In this document: positions 1 to 5,242 of the stretch, piece after piece
Layout: every line of letters begins with the position of its first letter
How positions within the stretch are numbered: position 1 is the stretch's first letter
DNA from: Methanobacterium sp. UBA8
GTDB lineage: Archaea > Methanobacteriota > Methanobacteria > Methanobacteriales > Methanobacteriaceae
NCBI GenBank assembly: GCA_002509665.1
Contig: DADN01000126.1
Coordinates: forward strand, 1-5,242
Length of the DNA stretch: 5,242 nt
Direction: 5' to 3'
The notes under the pieces: generated by a model
Database searches by the model: none
Seen by the model: the letters and a program-made list of their open reading frames with translations, nothing else
Told to the model about the DNA's origin: nothing
Position numbers and translations under genes: made by a program

Positions 1-518
1 TCTTCATTGTCTTTAGTATCCTTAAATTCTTCATATTCAATGTAATACTCTTTTTGAACCTCTAGTTCAAATTTAGATTCTTCTACAGTGGGAAATACTT
101 TTGTTAACCCTCTTTCTTCCTTTTTCCACTTGTCTATGCCTCCATCTAAAATATAGACATTTTCATGGCCGAATCTAACCAGTGAATAGGCTGCCATGGT
201 CTGCCCCCACCCGTCTCCTTTTTTTGAATAGGAACCTCTGCCAGTATAGAAAAGAATAGGTTTATCATTTCTAATGCCCAATTTTCCAAATAATAGTTGA
301 ATGGCCTCTGGAGGTATGTACCTAGTAGGGTCATTACATTGCATCTCTCTAAGAAACCATTCATTAAAATAAAACGCGTTATAGATATGTTCTTTTATGT
401 AATCATGTACATCGGGCTGAACATCGAATATAAGGAGATTGCTATCCAGATTATCTTCTAACCATTCTGTATCAACCCACTTTACTTTTTTATTTCCCAT
501 TAAATGAGGATAATTCAT
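1..518 (-). CDS. Rhodanese-like sulfurtransferase, N-terminal half (partial)
   Basis: The gene reads leftward from ATG at 518 and stays open for 172 codons to the window edge, so the C-terminus is missing. A GGAG Shine-Dalgarno sequence (527-530 on the complement) lies 8 nt before the ATG and supports this start. The product resembles two-domain thiosulfate/3-mercaptopyruvate sulfurtransferases, cytoplasmic enzymes that move sulfane sulfur through a cysteine persulfide. Residues 12-34 (VKWVDTEWLEDNL, then LLIFDV) form the first rhodanese strand and helix. EHIYNA at 43-48 corresponds to the usual GHIPGA, and GHENVYILDGGIDKW at 117-131 is the typical end of a rhodanese domain. The loop after FYTG (90-93) carries no cysteine, as is normal for the non-catalytic first domain. 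The catalytic cysteine should lie in the unseen second domain, which appears to begin near residue 158 (YYIEYEEFK). The gene is divergent from the hydrolase genes. The family is confident; the substrate cannot be inferred. Confidence 0.88.
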   Translation of the reverse strand, partial: MNYPHLMGNKKVKWVDTEWLEDNLDSNLLIFDVQPDVHDYIKEHIYNAFYFNEWFLREMQCNDPTRYIPPEAIQLLFGKLGIRNDKPILFYTGRGSYSKKGDGWGQTMAAYSLVRFGHENVYILDGGIDKWKKEERGLTKVFPTVEESKFELEVQKEYYIEYEEFKDTKDNE

Positions 519-672
519 ATAAATGACTCCATTAGTATGACTTTAATATGTACATCATGATAATTGTATGTTGCTGTCAATTTGTGGTATGATTTTAAAA
601 AATATTCAATGAGTTAAACGGTCAAAACTCCCTTAAATAGGTGTTTAATTTTAAAAAAATAAGTTATAATCT

Positions 673-680
673 TTTATATA
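673..680 (+). promoter_or_regulatory. TATA box of the hydrolase operon
   Basis: TTTATATA matches the methanogen TATA-box consensus. It would place transcription start near 702-706, about 110 nt before the first hydrolase ATG at 817, giving an unusually long leader. A second AT-rich candidate (TTTATATTTAAATT, 703-716) would start transcripts near 730-735 instead and would exclude the mini-ORF from the mRNA. Confidence 0.5.
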
Positions 681-724
681 TGTATTAGATTTGAATATTG
701 TCTTTATATTTAAATTAGGTGGAA

Positions 725-757
725 ATGATGTTAATCTATTTTAGAGTAAGAGTATAA
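725..757 (+). CDS. Possible 10-codon leader peptide (upstream ORF)
   Basis: AGGTGG at 717-722 is the strongest Shine-Dalgarno match in this intergenic region. It sits 2 nt before a tandem ATGATG (725-730), a spacing that suits the second ATG better. The frame encodes MMLIYFRVRV and ends in TAA at 755-757, about 60 nt before the hydrolase start. The peptide has no recognisable function. Either translation here affects expression of the following genes, or the site is a relic of a lost gene start. The good ribosome-binding site is seen directly; a role is inference. Confidence 0.3.
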   Translation: MMLIYFRVRV

Positions 758-772
758 ACTTAAATAATATGT

Positions 773-788
773 TAATACAATTGTATTA
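773..788. repeat. Perfect 16-bp palindrome in the hydrolase leader
   Basis: TAATACAATTGTATTA is identical to its own reverse complement, centred between 780 and 781. As RNA it can form a six-pair stem with an AAUU loop. It lies between the mini-ORF and the Shine-Dalgarno sequence (GAGG, 805-808) of the first hydrolase. It could be a protein-binding site or a leader hairpin. AT-rich palindromes do arise by chance. Confidence 0.45.
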
Positions 789-816
789 TAACTTTTATTA
801 TAGCGAGGCCATTATA

Positions 817-1596
817 ATGAGCTTATACTTTAGAGAAACAGGCAAAAACAACAGTGAAACCATTATGTTCCTCCATGCAGGCATGCCTTCCGGTTGGATG
901 TGGGATAAACATGTACAATCATTAAAAGATTATCATTGTCTGGTCCCAGACCTTTCTGAACATGGAAAAAGTATAAAAATAAAGCCTTTTACCATGGAAA
1001 GTGCTGCAAATGAAGTCATTGATATTATTAAAGAAAGGGCGCATGGGGGAAAAGCGCATATTGTTGGATTATCTCTTGGCGCACAGGTAGCTGTTCAAAT
1101 ATTAAGTACGGCTCCGGAGGTTGTAGATCATGCAGTGATTACAGGGGCACTGATCCGCGAAGTCAGGTCCAGCCTTTCAATATTTATGGATATTTTTCAT
1201 AAAATTTTCATGCGCATTAAGGATATTGATTTTTTCATAAAAATGGGCATGAAGATGCAGTCTATATCTTTAGAATATTTTGAAGACGTTAAAAAAGATA
1301 CAAAAGCATTGACATGGAGTTCTTTAAATAATATTACTCGTGAAAACGGTTCATTTCGAATACCTGAAAATTTATGCAGATCAAAGAACAGGGTGCTGGT
1401 ACTGACGGGAGAAAAAGAATTTAAAGTTTTCTATGAATCCGCTTTAGACTTAAATAAATGCCTCTCAAACTCTAAAGCTTACAAAGTGGCTAATTTAGGC
1501 CATGCTTGGCCTTTAGAATCACCAGAACTTTTCAGTAATGTTGTAAGGGCATGGATAAATGATGATCAATTACCTGATACTTTATTGAAGCTGTGA
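817..1596 (+). CDS. Alpha/beta-hydrolase, first tandem copy (divergent catalytic site)
   Basis: A 259-residue alpha/beta-hydrolase-fold protein, probably a cytoplasmic esterase- or lipase-like enzyme of unknown substrate. An ATG at 769 is in frame, but the start at 817 is preferred: GAGG (805-808) lies 8 nt upstream, and MSLYFRETGKNN aligns from residue 1 with the next gene. The nucleophile elbow is VGLSLG, with Ser86, and the triad histidine is His229 in NLGHAW. The acid after strand 6 is Glu201 (TGEKE), where the family and the neighbour have Asp. The oxyanion region reads LHAG and the DLPGHG motif has become DLSEHG. I count 69 identities with the next protein over the first 110 residues; the lid (about 111-190) is much more different. 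It may be active with altered specificity, or a pseudoenzyme. It appears to lead an operon with the next two genes. Confidence 0.9.
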   Translation: MSLYFRETGKNNSETIMFLHAGMPSGWMWDKHVQSLKDYHCLVPDLSEHGKSIKIKPFTMESAANEVIDIIKERAHGGKAHIVGLSLGAQVAVQILSTAPEVVDHAVITGALIREVRSSLSIFMDIFHKIFMRIKDIDFFIKMGMKMQSISLEYFEDVKKDTKALTWSSLNNITRENGSFRIPENLCRSKNRVLVLTGEKEFKVFYESALDLNKCLSNSKAYKVANLGHAWPLESPELFSNVVRAWINDDQLPDTLLKL

Positions 1597-1666
1597 TTTG
1601 AATAAACTTATTAAAATAAAAAAAGAATATAAAATTAAGTCAATTATTTTTTCTAAGTGAGAAATT

Positions 1667-2449
1667 ATGAGTTTATATATCAAAGAAACAGGTAAAAACA
1701 ACGATGAAACAATAATATTTCTCCACGGCGATGGAATAGCCGGTTGGATGTGGGATGAACAATTAAAAGCATTCAGTGATTATCACTGTATTATTCCTGA
1801 CCTGCCTGGACATGGAAAAAGTGCTGGAGTAAAGTCATTTAGTGTACAAAGTGCTGCAGATACGATTATTGATATAATAAAAAATAAGGCCAAAAATGGA
1901 AAGGCCCATCTTGTGGGACTGTCACTGGGTGCTCAAATTGGAGTTCAAATTTTAAACACGGCTCCTGAAGTCGTAAATCATGCTTTAATCAGTGGGGCTA
2001 TTGTACGCAACTCTCAACCGACTGAATCATTTTTAGAGCTCCTGGACAATCTTATTGCACTTTATTTACCTGATAAAAACAAAACTATTCGTATAATGAG
2101 TTATGTCAGATCTTACAACATACCAAAAAATCTCCGCAGTAAGTTTAAGGAAGCCACGTATGTTATTGAACCATGTTCTTTAGATAAAATCCTCAGGGAA
2201 ACTATACTTTTTAAAATGCCGGATAACCTTGAACATGCAGATGTGCCTGTACTGGTGATGACAGGTGAAAAGGATTATAAAATTGTTAATGAATCTGCTC
2301 TAAATCTCTTAAATGTGCTTCCAAATTCTAAAGGGGCAATGGCTTTGAAGGTAGGGCATTTATGGAATATTGAAAACCCTGAATTGTTTAACAATGTTTT
2401 GAGAAGTTGGTTAAAAGATACTAATCTTTCGGGCGTGTTAATCAGCTGA
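1667..2449 (+). CDS. Alpha/beta-hydrolase, second tandem copy (intact triad)
   Basis: A 260-residue alpha/beta-hydrolase, a tandem paralogue of the preceding gene. All canonical elements are present: the oxyanion motif FLHGDG (18-23), DLPGHGKS (45-52), nucleophile elbow VGLSLG with Ser86, acid Asp203 in TGEKD, and His231 in VGHLW. A helical lid fills about 111-190. There is no signal peptide or membrane segment, so a soluble intracellular esterase, lipase or C-C hydrolase is expected; the sequence does not show the substrate. The 70-nt gap after the first copy is very AT-rich. Only a weak GTGA (1657-1660, 6 nt spacing) serves as Shine-Dalgarno sequence, so this copy may be translated less strongly than the first, unless it has its own promoter. 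The start is supported by collinearity with the first copy from residue 1. Confidence 0.93.
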   Translation: MSLYIKETGKNNDETIIFLHGDGIAGWMWDEQLKAFSDYHCIIPDLPGHGKSAGVKSFSVQSAADTIIDIIKNKAKNGKAHLVGLSLGAQIGVQILNTAPEVVNHALISGAIVRNSQPTESFLELLDNLIALYLPDKNKTIRIMSYVRSYNIPKNLRSKFKEATYVIEPCSLDKILRETILFKMPDNLEHADVPVLVMTGEKDYKIVNESALNLLNVLPNSKGAMALKVGHLWNIENPELFNNVLRSWLKDTNLSGVLIS

Positions 2450-2484
2450 GTTTCATATATACTAACTGTTTTTGGGGTGGTAGT

Positions 2485-2862
2485 ATAAACGAGAAACTTA
2501 GAAAAGAATGGGATGCCGAAAGGAAAATTGAGCATAAATTCAACAGGATTATAAACATTTCCACCAGTAAAGTCATGGATATGGTAAAAGATAGAAAACC
2601 TATGATTTTCAGTAATTTTCATTATGGTTCAATAGGTATTAACCCCAAATATCTTGTAATATGGTATTTATTTGAAAAAGACAGTGAATTGAAAGAAGCA
2701 GAAAATAATGGTTTGCTAAATGAACTAAAAGAGATTACTATTTCTGAATTAAAGGCCAATGGATATCCTGAAGATGTTTTAGATGAAATACAAATTGCTT
2801 TCACATCTGATGAGGATATACAAAAAGAGACGGGTGGTAATTACTGGTATTATTTTAAATAA
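2485..2862 (+). CDS. Conserved-looking small protein, unknown function, apparent ATA start
   Basis: I do not recognise a named family. The frame gives a soluble protein of about 125 residues with a charged N-terminus (NEKLRKEWDAERKIEHKF) and a C-terminus rich in Asp, Glu and aromatics ending SDEDIQKETGGNYWYYFK, with no membrane segment or signal peptide. The first in-frame ATG is at 2575 and has no Shine-Dalgarno sequence. The frame is open and protein-like upstream of it, and GGGGTGGT at 2474-2481 sits just before ATA AAC GAG at 2485. No in-frame ATG, GTG or TTG lies between the previous gene and 2575. I therefore place the start at ATA 2485, either a rare non-standard initiation codon or a G-to-A change. 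A conservative call would be 2575-2862 (95 aa). The gene follows the second hydrolase by 35 nt and is probably cotranscribed with it. Confidence 0.6.
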   Translation: MNEKLRKEWDAERKIEHKFNRIINISTSKVMDMVKDRKPMIFSNFHYGSIGINPKYLVIWYLFEKDSELKEAENNGLLNELKEITISELKANGYPEDVLDEIQIAFTSDEDIQKETGGNYWYYFK

Positions 2863-2960
2863 GGTTAATCCTGTCTTTTTAGGTGTTTATTTTAAAAATA
2901 AGGTTTTTCAGTTAGATATTATAGCTGATATTTTTTTATTAATAATAAGGTTTTCCAGTT
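2858..2960 (+). repeat. Three AATAAGGTT direct repeats after the small protein gene
   Basis: AATAAGGTT begins at 2858, 2897 and 2944. The second and third copies extend to AATAAGGTTTT(T/C)CAGTT, and each is followed by a run of seven or eight T. The first overlaps the stop codon of the preceding gene. The arrangement suggests a locally duplicated gene-end element rather than a mobile element. Confidence 0.4.
2908..2937 (+). terminator. Stem-loop plus T7, terminator-like
   Basis: TCAGTTA (2908-2914) can pair with TAGCTGA (2922-2928), with one G-U pair, around a 7-nt loop. Seven T follow at 2931-2937. It lies 45 nt past the stop of the small protein gene and would end the hydrolase transcript. 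A second T8 run at 2970-2977 may act as a backup, since archaeal termination can depend mainly on oligo-T. Confidence 0.5.
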
Positions 2961-2992
2961 TATAGATGATTTTTTTTGATAATATAAATATC

Positions 2993-3013
2993 GTGAAAAT
3001 TATTTCACTTTTT
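2993..3013 (+). terminator. Inverted repeat plus T5 (terminator or operator)
   Basis: GTGAAA (2993-2998) and TTTCAC (3003-3008) form a perfect six-pair stem with a 4-nt loop, followed by five T. It ends 17 bp before the TATA box of the PadR gene, so it could be a further terminator for the upstream operon or a dyad bound by a regulator next to that promoter. Confidence 0.4.
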
Positions 3014-3030
3014 GTACTATTTTAGATAGA

Positions 3031-3040
3031 TTTATATATA
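3031..3040 (+). promoter_or_regulatory. TATA box of the padR operon
   Basis: TTTATATATA is a near-ideal methanogen TATA box. Transcription would start near 3058-3064, giving a leader of about 40 nt that contains the AGGGG ribosome-binding site (3090-3094). Confidence 0.7.
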
Positions 3041-3086
3041 ACGTCATGTGATATACCGTAGTGTGATATAACGCGTCACGATATAC
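3035..3086. promoter_or_regulatory. Phased 15-bp repeat array, likely PadR operator
   Basis: The hexamer (T/G)ATATA starts at 3035, 3050, 3065 and 3080, an exact 15-bp period. Within it, TATAACG-N6-GATATAC occurs at 3037-3056 and again at 3067-3086, exactly 30 bp apart. The first hexamer is part of the TATA box, the second lies between it and the expected start site, and the last two lie in the leader. A bound protein would block TBP/TFB or polymerase. The adjacent gene encodes a PadR repressor, and autoregulation is common in that family, so PadR is the likely ligand of the array. The repeats are seen directly; the binding protein is inferred. Confidence 0.6.
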
Positions 3087-3099
3087 ATCAGGGGTTAAT

Positions 3100-3423
3100 A
3101 TGGATACGAAAAAATTGCAAAATAAATATTTGCCATTGACTGAAGCGGCTTATTATGTTCTCATATCTTTAAATGAGCCAAGACATGGGTATGGAATAAT
3201 GCAGCATGTTGAAAAGCTCACAAATGGCCGTATTAAGATCGGTGCAGGAACCATGTATGGAAACCTTTCCCGAATGGAAAAAGAGGGATTGATAACACCA
3301 GTTGCAGAAGAAGATCGTAAAAAAATCTATGAACTCAGTGAAAAAGGGAAAATTGTACTGAAATTAGAACTTGAACGTTTAAAAGAACTTCTTGAGCATG
3401 GTAAAAATGAAATGAGGAGTTAA
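3100..3423 (+). CDS. PadR-family transcriptional regulator
   Basis: A 107-residue winged-helix DNA-binding protein of the PadR family, short-form type with one C-terminal dimerisation helix. The winged helix spans about 10-85. HGYGIM (29-34) is the family signature, GAGTMYGNLSRMEKEGLI (48-65) covers the recognition helix, and the wing is DRKKIYELSEKGK (72-84). Residues 85-103 form a Leu- and Glu-rich helix expected to make the dimer. PadR proteins usually repress their own operon and neighbouring membrane or detoxification genes until a small ligand or stress relieves them. The start at 3100 follows AGGGG (3090-3094) by 5 nt and a strong TATA box. It leads a four-gene operon, and its promoter carries a phased repeat array that it probably binds. 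The ligand is unknown. Confidence 0.94.
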   Translation: MDTKKLQNKYLPLTEAAYYVLISLNEPRHGYGIMQHVEKLTNGRIKIGAGTMYGNLSRMEKEGLITPVAEEDRKKIYELSEKGKIVLKLELERLKELLEHGKNEMRS

Positions 3424-3424
3424 G

Positions 3425-3949
3425 ATGAAAGAAGTTAAAACTGTTTGGCACTGGTGGACAGGGTGGGAAATAGAAAAATTTGAAAATTGGCTTGAGGAAA
3501 TGGAATGGGGTGGATGGAATCTATCTAAAGTTGATTATATTTTAAGGTTCAAATTTGCAAAAGGAAAAAGTAGAAAAATGAGATACTGTGTTGATCATCA
3601 AAATAATGTTGAAAATAATTATTTTGAGCTTTTTAAAGAAGATGGTTGGGTATTAGTGGATGAAAATATCGCTCCATGGTATATATGGCGTAAATCCTAT
3701 GAATATGAGAGGCCTGATATTTATACTGATACTAAATCATTAATTGAAAGAAATAACCGCCAGATTAGGAATGTCTTTATTGGGGTGTTTATAAGTCTAT
3801 TTTTATTATATTTAGTGTTCATTGGCAATTTTGACAGTACTAAATTAATATCCGCACTGTTAATCTTATCACTTGCCTTTTACGGATACTTAATAGCACA
3901 ATACTATCGATACAGTAAAAAGCTGAAACAAAATGAAATTAAATGTTAA
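3425..3949 (+). CDS. DUF2812-type membrane protein
   Basis: A 174-residue protein with a cytoplasmic-looking N-terminal domain and two C-terminal membrane helices (about 116-134 and 140-158). The N-terminal part fits DUF2812: a Trp-rich opening, WEIEKFENWLEEMEWGGWNL (14-33), a Y-x-V-D strand (54-57) and ELFKEDGWVLV (68-78). In many genomes DUF2812 genes sit directly after a padR gene, as here, and the family is thought to act with the repressor, but its biochemical role is unknown. The gene starts 1 nt after the padR stop, and its GAGGAG Shine-Dalgarno sequence (3414-3419) lies inside the padR coding end, so the two are probably translationally coupled. The family call rests on pattern and context, without a profile search. 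Confidence 0.82.
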   Translation: MKEVKTVWHWWTGWEIEKFENWLEEMEWGGWNLSKVDYILRFKFAKGKSRKMRYCVDHQNNVENNYFELFKEDGWVLVDENIAPWYIWRKSYEYERPDIYTDTKSLIERNNRQIRNVFIGVFISLFLLYLVFIGNFDSTKLISALLILSLAFYGYLIAQYYRYSKKLKQNEIKC

Positions 3950-3994
3950 TTAGGGGTTGTATAAACAAAATTGAATAATAAGGGGGATAAAGTA

Positions 3995-4732
3995 ATGGTT
4001 CAATTAAAATTAAATCAGGAGAAATATATAGAAGCTAGAAAAAATCTTAGTAAAATGGTTAATCGACTTGGATTCTGGGCAGCGATTCTTACAGCACTAT
4101 TAGCCGCGGTATTTATTATAATGGGCATGTTCGGTTCCAGTTCATGGGATTATTACCCTGGAATGGTTAATTATATTTGGACTTACTATAAAGCCATAGA
4201 TTACGTACTTTTTATTCCTGCATTTCTGCTAGCACCAGTATTTGTAATTTTAATGGCTTGTATCCACTATTACACTTCCCTTGAAAAGAAAATATTCAGT
4301 TTGATTGGTTTAGCATTTGCACTGATCTATGCAACCGTGATTACTACCGATTACTTCATATTATGGACAGTAACTCTACCAAGCGTAATGCATGGGGAAA
4401 CAGCAGGTTTATCTCTTTTTTCAATGTATAATCCTCACGGAATCTTCGTAGCTCTTGAATCTGTAGCATACTTAATGATGAGTGTAGCTTTAATTTCCAT
4501 TACTCCTGTTTTTGAAGGGGGGAAAATTGAGAGAGCATTACGGTGGATTTTCATTATAGGGTTTATTTTATCCCTTGGATCTTTGTTTGGAGTATATTTA
4601 ATGAATTATGACATTGTAATGTATGAAATAGTTGTAATCGCTATTTATTGTCCAGTACTAATAATTTCGGGAATTTTACTGGGTATTATTTTTAGGAGAG
4701 CTGGAAAATCATTAGGGGGTGGAATATCATGA
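3995..4732 (+). CDS. Six-helix integral membrane protein, unknown function
   Basis: A 245-residue protein with about six transmembrane segments: roughly 26-46, 68-90, 100-127, 150-172, 184-203 and 209-234. There is no signal peptide. The Lys- and Arg-rich first 25 residues suggest a cytoplasmic N-terminus. Two stretches stand out as possible functional elements: TTDYFILWTVTLPS (117-130) at the end of helix 3, and NPHGIFVALES (146-156), which carries polar His and Glu at the start of helix 4. No transporter signature was recognised. A TTG at 3971 is in frame, but ATG 3995 is preferred because AGGGGG (3981-3986) lies 8 nt before it. It follows the DUF2812 gene by 45 nt and overlaps the next gene by 4 nt, so it belongs to the PadR-led operon and may act with the flavodoxin-like product. 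Confidence 0.85.
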   Translation: MVQLKLNQEKYIEARKNLSKMVNRLGFWAAILTALLAAVFIIMGMFGSSSWDYYPGMVNYIWTYYKAIDYVLFIPAFLLAPVFVILMACIHYYTSLEKKIFSLIGLAFALIYATVITTDYFILWTVTLPSVMHGETAGLSLFSMYNPHGIFVALESVAYLMMSVALISITPVFEGGKIERALRWIFIIGFILSLGSLFGVYLMNYDIVMYEIVVIAIYCPVLIISGILLGIIFRRAGKSLGGGIS

Positions 4733-5242
4733 AAACTTTGATGATTATCGGAATAGGAATAATATTAGTTGTAGTAATAGCTTTAGGGGCAATTTCATAC
4801 ATTTCCTATGATATGAGTAACCGTGCAACTGTTTCAGAAACATTGAATCCAAATGGGGCAATTGTAGGGAATGCACTGGTAGTTTATGACCCGAGCATTA
4901 CTGGAAATACCAAAAATGTGGCAGGCAGAATTGCAAGCGATCTAAAAGCCGAGGGATACAAAGTCGATTTAGCAGGCATTAAGAGTGCAACAGCATCTAA
5001 TACTTCAAAATATGATGTTATAGTTGTAGGTGGGCCTATATATGCAGGAAATATTAGTGCTGCGGTTAATGCATATTTAAAAATACTGAAACCTGTAGAA
5101 AGCACTAAATTAGGGGTTTTTGCTACAGGCGACCCACACACGACTGATAATGTGCTGATTAAAAAACAAATCGCCCCTATCTCTGAAAACAGCACTTTCC
5201 AGATAAAGGCAGTAATGAACGTTATTTCTGGAGATGACATTA
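4729..5242 (+). CDS. Membrane-anchored flavodoxin-like protein (partial)
   Basis: The gene starts at ATG 4729, overlapping the previous stop codon (ATGA), with AGGGGGTGG (4714-4722) 6 nt upstream. It stays open for 171 codons to the window edge. Residues 4-27 form one hydrophobic helix, an anchor or uncleaved signal, followed by a linker to about residue 47. A flavodoxin-like domain then begins: strand ALVVYDPS (49-56) with the phosphate-binding loop SITGNTKNVA (56-65), matching the T/S-x-T-G-x-T loop that holds FMN phosphate. YDVIVVGGPIYAGNIS (95-110) is the second strand and flavin-contact loop, and KLGVFATGDP (127-136) the next. Flavodoxin domains carry electrons or reduce quinones and related substrates. 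Which side of the membrane the domain faces is uncertain, because charges flanking the helix are few (Lys2 against Arg32). The C-terminus is not seen. Confidence 0.88.
   Translation, partial: MKTLMIIGIGIILVVVIALGAISYISYDMSNRATVSETLNPNGAIVGNALVVYDPSITGNTKNVAGRIASDLKAEGYKVDLAGIKSATASNTSKYDVIVVGGPIYAGNISAAVNAYLKILKPVESTKLGVFATGDPHTTDNVLIKKQIAPISENSTFQIKAVMNVISGDDI

Noticed and set aside
146..364. Minus-strand 72-codon ORF starting MNGFLERCNV
   Set aside because: It lies in another frame of the same strand inside the rhodanese gene, whose translation has clear family motifs.
769..816. Sixteen-codon N-terminal extension of the first hydrolase
   Set aside because: There is no Shine-Dalgarno sequence before ATG 769, the extension has no counterpart in the second copy, and it contains the palindrome. 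ATG 817 has GAGG at good spacing.
1628..1636. TATAAAATT as a separate promoter for the second hydrolase
   Set aside because: Transcription would begin at or inside the weak Shine-Dalgarno sequence. The gap is uniformly AT-rich, so a chance match is likely.
2275..2622. Minus-strand 115-codon ORF
   Set aside because: It is antisense to the end of the second hydrolase and the start of the small protein gene, with no recognisable motif or ribosome-binding site seen.
2622..2804. Minus-strand 60-codon ORF
   Set aside because: It is antisense to the small unknown protein, whose plus-strand frame has better protein character.
2783..2965. Plus-strand 60-codon ORF
   Set aside because: It overlaps the end of the small protein gene in another frame and runs through the repeats and terminator-like sequence.
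3959..3966. GTATAAAC shared at 752-759, 2483-2490 and 3959-3966
   Set aside because: It is only 8 bp in an AT-rich window, in unrelated contexts (end of the mini-ORF, beginning of a gene, intergenic), so it is not convincing as a shared element.
3971..3994. TTG start adding eight residues to the six-helix protein
   Set aside because: The added stretch overlaps the AGGGGG ribosome-binding site that serves ATG 3995 at ideal spacing.
4884..5240. Minus-strand 118-codon ORF
   Set aside because: It is antisense to the flavodoxin-like gene, which has clear family motifs and a good start.

Overview
The window is AT-rich (by eye about one third G+C). It has TTTATATA-type TATA boxes, Shine-Dalgarno sequences of the GGAGGTGAT type, oligo-T gene ends and heavy AGA/ATA/GGA codon use. 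Together these suggest a methanogenic archaeon, plausibly a Methanobacterium-like member of the Methanobacteriales. The assignment is an inference: several of the families (PadR, DUF2812, flavodoxin) are also common in Bacillota. No RNA gene, insertion sequence or CRISPR array was seen.

Layout. (1) Positions 1-518, minus strand: the N-terminal half of a two-domain rhodanese-type sulfurtransferase that runs off the left edge. (2) 519-816: a divergent intergenic region holding a TATA box for the rightward genes, then a long leader with a 10-codon mini-ORF behind a strong Shine-Dalgarno sequence and a perfect 16-bp palindrome. (3) 817-2862, plus strand: two tandem, clearly duplicated alpha/beta-hydrolases, followed by a small protein of unknown function whose only well-placed start codon is ATA. 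(4) 2863-3099: an intergenic region of 237 bp with several T-rich terminator-like elements, then a TATA box embedded in a 15-bp-phased repeat array that looks like an operator. (5) 3100-5242, plus strand: a compact operon of a PadR-family repressor, a DUF2812-type membrane protein, a six-helix membrane protein and a membrane-anchored flavodoxin-like protein (cut by the right edge).

How the parts fit. The PadR operon reads as a self-regulated unit: the repressor comes first, its promoter carries the phased repeats, and the downstream genes are tightly packed, with a 1-nt gap, a 45-nt gap and a 4-nt overlap. Three of the four products are membrane proteins, and the last carries an FMN-type phosphate-binding loop. 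A ligand- or redox-responsive membrane function is therefore a reasonable but unproven guess. The two hydrolases are probably soluble esterase- or lipase-like enzymes. The first has lost the canonical acid residue of the catalytic triad (Asp to Glu) and other conserved positions that the second keeps, so the pair may be an enzyme plus a diverging or inactive paralogue.
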